Shown here: positions 4,571-7,900 of the stretch, piece after piece | Position numbering within the stretch: the first letter of the stretch is position 1 | Layout: the number at the start of each line of letters is the position of its first letter | Assembly: GCA_024278035.1 (NCBI GenBank) | Contig: JAJRUA010000155.1 | Coordinates: 1-7,900, forward strand | Reading direction: 5' to 3' | DNA from: Planctomycetota bacterium | GTDB lineage: Bacteria; Planctomycetota; Planctomycetia; Pirellulales; Lacipirellulaceae | Length of the DNA stretch: 7,900 nucleotides | Program-made: the position numbers and the translations under genes | Notes under the pieces: model-generated | The model's database searches: none | Told to the model about the DNA's origin: nothing | What the model saw: only the letters and a program-made list of their open reading frames with translations

Positions 4571-6379
4571 TTAAACCGTTATGGGTTCTTCCAGCACACC
4601 GCGGAGGCGGGGCCACATCCAGAGTGATTCGAGTGCCATCCAAAATTGTAGTGTGAGGATCGCTACGCCGAAGCCGAGCAGCGGCCAGTTGCGCGCCGGC
4701 CAGAAGTCGCAGCGGATTTGTTCGACCATGGCCCAGCCCGGCAGAATGAGCATGAGTACCATGGGCACCACGGCAAAGGCGATCGGCAAGTTTCGCCTTG
4801 CCAAGTAAAAAACGATCACCATAAAAGCCAAACCGGCAAGCAATTGGTTGGTCGCACCGAACAGGGGCCACAGAATAAGCCCCCCCGCACCGGGACCACC
4901 GGGCCCCGGGATGAGGGCAACCGCACCGCCAACGAGCACGGCCAGCAGTGTCGCCGCATGTTTGCCTTGGAGCGGCCCGATTCGTAAAGAACCGGCAAGT
5001 TCCTGGATAACATAACGCTGCAAACGGGTTGCCGTGTCGAGTGTCGTCGCGGCAAAGCAAGCGACCAGCACGGCGATGACGGTCACGGAAAGCTTTCTCG
5101 GTAAGCCTAGGGCAGAGATGAAGTTAGCGCCCCCTTCGATGAAGGCCCCCACTTTTTGTTTGAGTTTGTGATTCTTCCACCCGCCGACGGTTTCTACGGT
5201 GCCAGCGTTGGTCGTGACGGTGGTGATTTGGGCTTGGTACTTGGACCGCCAGGCGTCGGCACCAGTAAGCCGCTCACCATTCGGCCCTTCGACGCCCATG
5301 CCAAGGCCCGCACAGCAGGCGAGAATCACCACCACCGCCAGCGCCCCCTCCAACAACATGCCGCCGTACCCGATGAAACGGGCATCGCCTTCAACATCGA
5401 TTTGCTTGCTCGTTGTGCCGCTGGCAACAAGGCAATGAAAACCGCTGCACGCACCGCAGGCGATCGTGATAAACAGGAAGGGCCAAATCGGCGGAGCATC
5501 GGCGGGAATCTCCGACGCTATTGCTGGGGCTGCCGACAGGTCCGCCTGGCCGCTCAGGCCCGCAACCAACAGCCCTGCGATAAGTAGACCCATGGCTACG
5601 AGCAACTGCAAACTGTTGATAAAGTCACGCGGCTGAAGCAAAAGCCAAACCGGTAGCACGGAGGCAATATAACAGTAGACCAGCAGCGCAGCGGTCCACA
5701 GGACGACCGGCGTGCCGTACGCACCCAACGCCTCGACCATTGGTGGCGGGATTGGCAACCAATAGGCGCCGACGACGACCGTGACATAAAGCAACACGAG
5801 TGCCACAATCGCGGGCCCAAAAAGTCCCCAGCCACGCCGGAAGACGCCCCACCCGATCACAATGGCCAGCGGCATGGCGGTCCAGACGCTGAGCACCGAC
5901 TCAGGATACTCCGTAAAAAGTACGGCGATCACAAGACCGAAGATGCCAATCACGATCGAGAGAGCGAAAAAGAGCACCGTTAGAAAAAGCAATTTGGCAC
6001 GGGGGGAAATGATTCGGCCTGCCGCTTCGCCGATCGTTTGGCCCTGGTTGCGGAGGCTAATAACGAGTGCTCCAAAGTCGTGGACCGCTCCGATAAAAAT
6101 CGATCCCAAGACAACCCACAGCAGGGCCGGCAACCACCCCCAAAAGACGGCAATCGCCGGCCCCACGATCGGCCCCGTCCCGGCGATACTGGTAAAATGG
6201 TGCCCAAAAACAACGCTCCGTCGTGTGGGGACGTAGTCAATATCGTCGCGGCAGGCGTGGCTTGGTGTGACCGCCTCGTCATCAAGCTGAAAGACGCGCC
6301 GGCTCAGCCAGCCGCCGTAGAGGCAGTAGGCCGCGTAAAGCGTCGCAAACGAACCAAGGGCAACAGCGATCGTTAGCAT
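4571..6379 (-). CDS. cstA: Carbon starvation protein CstA, peptide/pyruvate transporter
   Basis: CstA is an inner-membrane secondary transporter, linked in enterobacteria to peptide and pyruvate uptake during carbon limitation. I chose the ATG at 6379 (602 residues): it starts directly at the first membrane helix (MLTIAVALGSFATLYAAYCL). The frame stays open to an ATG at 6481, but those 34 extra residues are Arg/Pro-rich and overlap a repeat-like segment. Family signatures are FGHHFTSIAGTGPIVGPAIA (58-77), GSIFIGAVHDFGALVISLRN (92-111), CSGFHCLVASGTTSKQ (311-326), CFAATTLDTATRLQRYVIQE (441-460) and FGATNQLLAGLA (507-518). Many hydrophobic stretches fit a roughly 15-18 helix protein. It is about 100 residues shorter than E. 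coli CstA (701), mainly at the ends, while the core is complete. No clear Shine-Dalgarno is seen. The gene is divergent from trxB, with about 196 bases between them. Confidence -1.
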   Translation of the reverse strand: MLTIAVALGSFATLYAAYCLYGGWLSRRVFQLDDEAVTPSHACRDDIDYVPTRRSVVFGHHFTSIAGTGPIVGPAIAVFWGWLPALLWVVLGSIFIGAVHDFGALVISLRNQGQTIGEAAGRIISPRAKLLFLTVLFFALSIVIGIFGLVIAVLFTEYPESVLSVWTAMPLAIVIGWGVFRRGWGLFGPAIVALVLLYVTVVVGAYWLPIPPPMVEALGAYGTPVVLWTAALLVYCYIASVLPVWLLLQPRDFINSLQLLVAMGLLIAGLLVAGLSGQADLSAAPAIASEIPADAPPIWPFLFITIACGACSGFHCLVASGTTSKQIDVEGDARFIGYGGMLLEGALAVVVILACCAGLGMGVEGPNGERLTGADAWRSKYQAQITTVTTNAGTVETVGGWKNHKLKQKVGAFIEGGANFISALGLPRKLSVTVIAVLVACFAATTLDTATRLQRYVIQELAGSLRIGPLQGKHAATLLAVLVGGAVALIPGPGGPGAGGLILWPLFGATNQLLAGLAFMVIVFYLARRNLPIAFAVVPMVLMLILPGWAMVEQIRCDFWPARNWPLLGFGVAILTLQFWMALESLWMWPRLRGVLEEPITV

Positions 6380-6411
6380 AAGAAAATCCGAGCGAAGTAA
6401 TCCGAGCCGAC

Positions 6412-6466
6412 AGGCGGAAGGCGAGCGGTCGCGACGGGGTGGGCAACCGACCACCGGCTTCCGCCC
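6412..6466. repeat. Degenerate inverted repeat in the cstA leader
   Basis: GGCGGAAG at 6413-6420 and CTTCCGCC at 6458-6465 are exact reverse complements, 37 bases apart. They share the core GGCGGAAGCC/GGCTTCCGCC seen in the repeats at 254-329 and 7688-7709. The rest of the arms does not match, so this may be a decayed copy or chance similarity. It lies upstream of the preferred cstA start. Confidence -1.
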
Positions 6467-6503
6467 ACGACAGAGATTCATTGTAACCTATTCAGCCCCT
6501 CGC

Positions 6504-6532
6504 TTACGTACCGCTTGAAACGGCCCTATAAT
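6504..6532 (+). promoter_or_regulatory. Candidate promoter for trxB with perfect -10 box
   Basis: TATAAT at 6527-6532 is a full -10 consensus in a GC-rich setting. At 17 bases upstream lies TTACGT (6504-6509), a poor -35 that keeps only the leading TT. A better TTGAAA (6515-6520) is only 6 bases from the -10 and cannot serve with it. The start of transcription would be near 6539, leaving a leader of about 37 bases. A weak -35 may mean activator dependence or a different sigma factor. Confidence -1.
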
Positions 6533-6558
6533 CGGGGCCCTCACCCATTCGCCTACCG

Positions 6559-6566
6559 AGAAGGAT
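6559..6566 (+). promoter_or_regulatory. Ribosome binding site of trxB
   Basis: GAGAAGGA (about 6558-6565) ends 10 bases before the GTG at 6576. It supports that GTG as the start; the next residues lead straight into the FAD-binding strand, so a downstream start would cut the fold. Confidence -1.
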
Positions 6567-6575
6567 TCCCCTACC

Positions 6576-7643
6576 GTGCCTGAACATGTCGTCATCATTG
6601 GCAGTGGCCCTGCTGGCTGGACCGCCGCCACTTACGCCGCCCGTGCGAACCTCAAGCCACTTGTCTATGAGGGGGCGATTAGCGAAGAGAACCGCCAGAA
6701 TAGCACGCTCCCGCTGGGACAATTGGCCCTAACGACCGAAGTCGAGAATTTCCCCGGTTGGCCGGCGGGCGACCTGAGCGAGTACCTTCGCTCGGCACTC
6801 GACGAAGAGCACCACTGGCTTGCCGACATGCACAACAAGGAAGGGTGCAGTGGCCCCGAGCTAATGCACTTGATGCGCCAACAGGCCAAAAACTTCGGCG
6901 CCCGTATCATTACAGACGACATTGCCGAGGTCGATTTCTCTTCCTCCCCGTTCCGACTCAAGAGCAAAGAGTCACACGCCGAGGCAGGCGACTCGGACGA
7001 AGTGGAAGCCCTGGCCGTCATCGTTGCTACGGGGGCGAGTGCCAACTATTTGGGGCTTGAGTCCGAACATGCTTACAAGAACAAGGGGGTCAGCGCTTGT
7101 GCTGTGTGCGATGGAGCGTTGCCCCGTTTTCGTGATAAGCCGCTCGTTGTGGTCGGCGGTGGAGACTCGGCAGTGGAAGAGGCCGACTTTCTTTCCAAGT
7201 ATGCCAGCACGGTTTATTTGGTCGTCCGCCGCGATGAGTTGCGGGCATCGAAAATCATGGGCGAACGGGCGAAGAACAATCCGAAGATCGAGATTCTTTG
7301 GAACACCGGCGTAGACGAAGTCTTCGGCGATGAGGATCAGGGCATGACCGGCGTACGGCTGAAATCGACGGCGGGTGAAGCGGACCGGCGGCTCGACGCC
7401 ACGGGCATGTTCCTCGCGATTGGCCACACACCGAACACGAAGTTCCTCAATGGTCAGCTCGAAACGAACGACAAAGGCTACGTCACCTGGACCGTCCCGT
7501 TCCGCACGAACACGAGCGTCGAAGGCGTTTTCGCGGCGGGCGATGTTTCAGACGACCATTACCGCCAAGCCTGCACCGCCGCCGGCACCGGATGCATGGC
7601 AGCCCTGGATGCCGAACGCTGGTTGGCCTCGAAAGAATCTTGA
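6576..7643 (+). CDS. trxB: Thioredoxin reductase (NADPH, FAD)
   Basis: This low-molecular-weight thioredoxin reductase passes electrons from NADPH through FAD and a disulfide to thioredoxin in the cytoplasm. FAD binding: [19 protein letters not shown] (5-23), [11 protein letters not shown] (151-161) and the late [16 protein letters not shown] (317-332). NADPH domain: [16 protein letters not shown] (191-206) and the basic [10 protein letters not shown] (216-225). The redox pair is Cys175 and Cys178 in SACAVCDGA, the classic CAVCDG. At 355 residues it is longer than the usual 310-320. The excess lies mainly in about 28 residues (66-93) inserted between [10 protein letters not shown] and [12 protein letters not shown], plus a small acidic stretch near 130-145. 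All catalytic motifs are intact. The GTG start is supported by a good ribosome binding site. It stands alone, divergent from cstA. The specific partner (thioredoxin against a related thiol protein) is assumed from the motif set. Confidence -1.
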   Translation: MPEHVVIIGSGPAGWTAATYAARANLKPLVYEGAISEENRQNSTLPLGQLALTTEVENFPGWPAGDLSEYLRSALDEEHHWLADMHNKEGCSGPELMHLMRQQAKNFGARIITDDIAEVDFSSSPFRLKSKESHAEAGDSDEVEALAVIVATGASANYLGLESEHAYKNKGVSACAVCDGALPRFRDKPLVVVGGGDSAVEEADFLSKYASTVYLVVRRDELRASKIMGERAKNNPKIEILWNTGVDEVFGDEDQGMTGVRLKSTAGEADRRLDATGMFLAIGHTPNTKFLNGQLETNDKGYVTWTVPFRTNTSVEGVFAAGDVSDDHYRQACTAAGTGCMAALDAERWLASKES

Positions 7644-7684
7644 ACGGAGAGGAGCCCCTTCGGGCCTTCGTGGAAATTTCCCCC

Positions 7685-7709
7685 TAGCCGCGGCTTCCGC
7701 CTGCGGCTA
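7685..7709. repeat. Single copy of the folP-end palindrome, downstream of trxB
   Basis: Bases 7688-7709 are identical to 306-327 (22 of 22), the right arm of the large inverted repeat after folP. Here the unit is single: TAGCCGC (7685-7691) pairs with GCGGCTA (7703-7709) to give a 7-bp stem. It lies 41 bases after trxB, between it and the converging minus-strand reading frame, with no T-run. Two copies 7 kb apart show a dispersed repeat family. Confidence -1.
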
Positions 7710-7764
7710 CCATTGAAGAATGGGGCTTTGCAATTCTTTCTACGCTTAGAACCGGAAGACTTGC

Positions 7765-7900
7765 CTACCGTCGCCAACCGCTGTAGTAGTGGCTTGTGTC
7801 GCCGTAGCGGGCGGCACCGGTGCTGCCGACAGCGTTCACCACTCGCCCCCCGCCAGCGGGAGAGGCGTAGCTTGCCTGCTGGAGGCGGCGTTCGAGCACC
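7765..7900 (-). CDS. C-terminal end of an unidentified gene (5' end outside window)
   Basis: From the right edge the minus strand is open for 44 codons, ending in TAG at 7767-7765. The last residues read ...GDTSHYYSGWRR. Third codon positions are strongly G/C biased (mostly C), as expected for a real gene here, and no long competing frame covers the segment. I recognise no domain: the piece is rich in Gly, Ala, Ser, Arg and Tyr, and looks like a flexible tail after a short helix (LERRLQQASYA). It would converge on trxB with the repeat at 7685-7709 between them. It could still be a chance open frame, as only the last 45 codons are visible. Confidence -1.
   Translation of the reverse strand, partial: VLERRLQQASYASPAGGGRVVNAVGSTGAARYGDTSHYYSGWRR

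Noticed and set aside
4101..4574. 157-codon plus-strand frame opposite the HExxH gene
   Set aside because: Very Arg-rich, no motif, and runs through the 27-bp palindrome; the minus-strand frame with the HExxH helix is far more protein-like.
4455..5060. 201-codon minus-strand frame overlapping the 3' end of cstA
   Set aside because: It is out of frame with the clear CstA protein, rich in Arg, Cys and Pro, and lacks domain features; a shadow of cstA.
6515..6532. TTGAAA plus TATAAT as a promoter pair
   Set aside because: Only 6 bases separate the boxes, far below the 16-18 needed; the -10 was kept with a weaker -35 at proper spacing.
1..7900. CRISPR arrays, tRNA or rRNA genes, transposases, phage genes
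   Set aside because: No regularly spaced direct repeats, no tRNA-like cloverleaf that I could find by eye, and no transposase or phage motif in any frame.

Overview
The window reads as an ordinary stretch of chromosome from a moderately GC-rich bacterium. My best guess is a planctomycete of the Pirellulales type. That is inference: it rests on a mix of clear and absent Shine-Dalgarno sites, GTG starts, housekeeping genes scattered without large operons, an enlarged thioredoxin reductase, and several unrelated palindromic repeats in the gaps. No marker here is strictly diagnostic of the group.

Layout, left to right. The 3' end of folP (1-258, +) runs directly into a 76-base inverted repeat that supplies its stop codon. 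Next come proA (455-1735, +), then a gap carrying an 87-base element with 18-bp terminal inverted repeats. fliM follows (1942-3072, +), then a small SAM-dependent methyltransferase (3114-3794, +) only 41 bases downstream. The strand then flips. An unrecognised 200-aa protein with an HExxH metal-site motif (3865-4467, -) lies downstream of the carbon-starvation transporter cstA (4571-6379, -), and a perfect 27-bp inverted repeat separates them. A divergent intergenic region carries a good -10 box and leads into trxB (6576-7643, +). The window ends with a repeat copy related to the one after folP, and with what looks like the C-terminal end of a gene on the minus strand (7765-7900).

The genes do not form one pathway. 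They cover folate synthesis (folP), proline synthesis (proA), the flagellar switch (fliM), peptide or pyruvate uptake (cstA), thiol redox (trxB), and two proteins of unknown specific role. Likely transcription units are fliM plus the methyltransferase, and possibly cstA plus the HExxH protein if transcription reads through the hairpin.

I see no phage, CRISPR, toxin-antitoxin, defence or biosynthetic cluster, and no convincing new multi-gene system. The most worthwhile items are the HExxH protein, the three distinct palindromic repeat elements (two repeats supply a stop codon for the adjoining gene), and the roughly 28-residue insertion in TrxB. No gene-free stretch exceeds 300 bases; the longest is 259-454.
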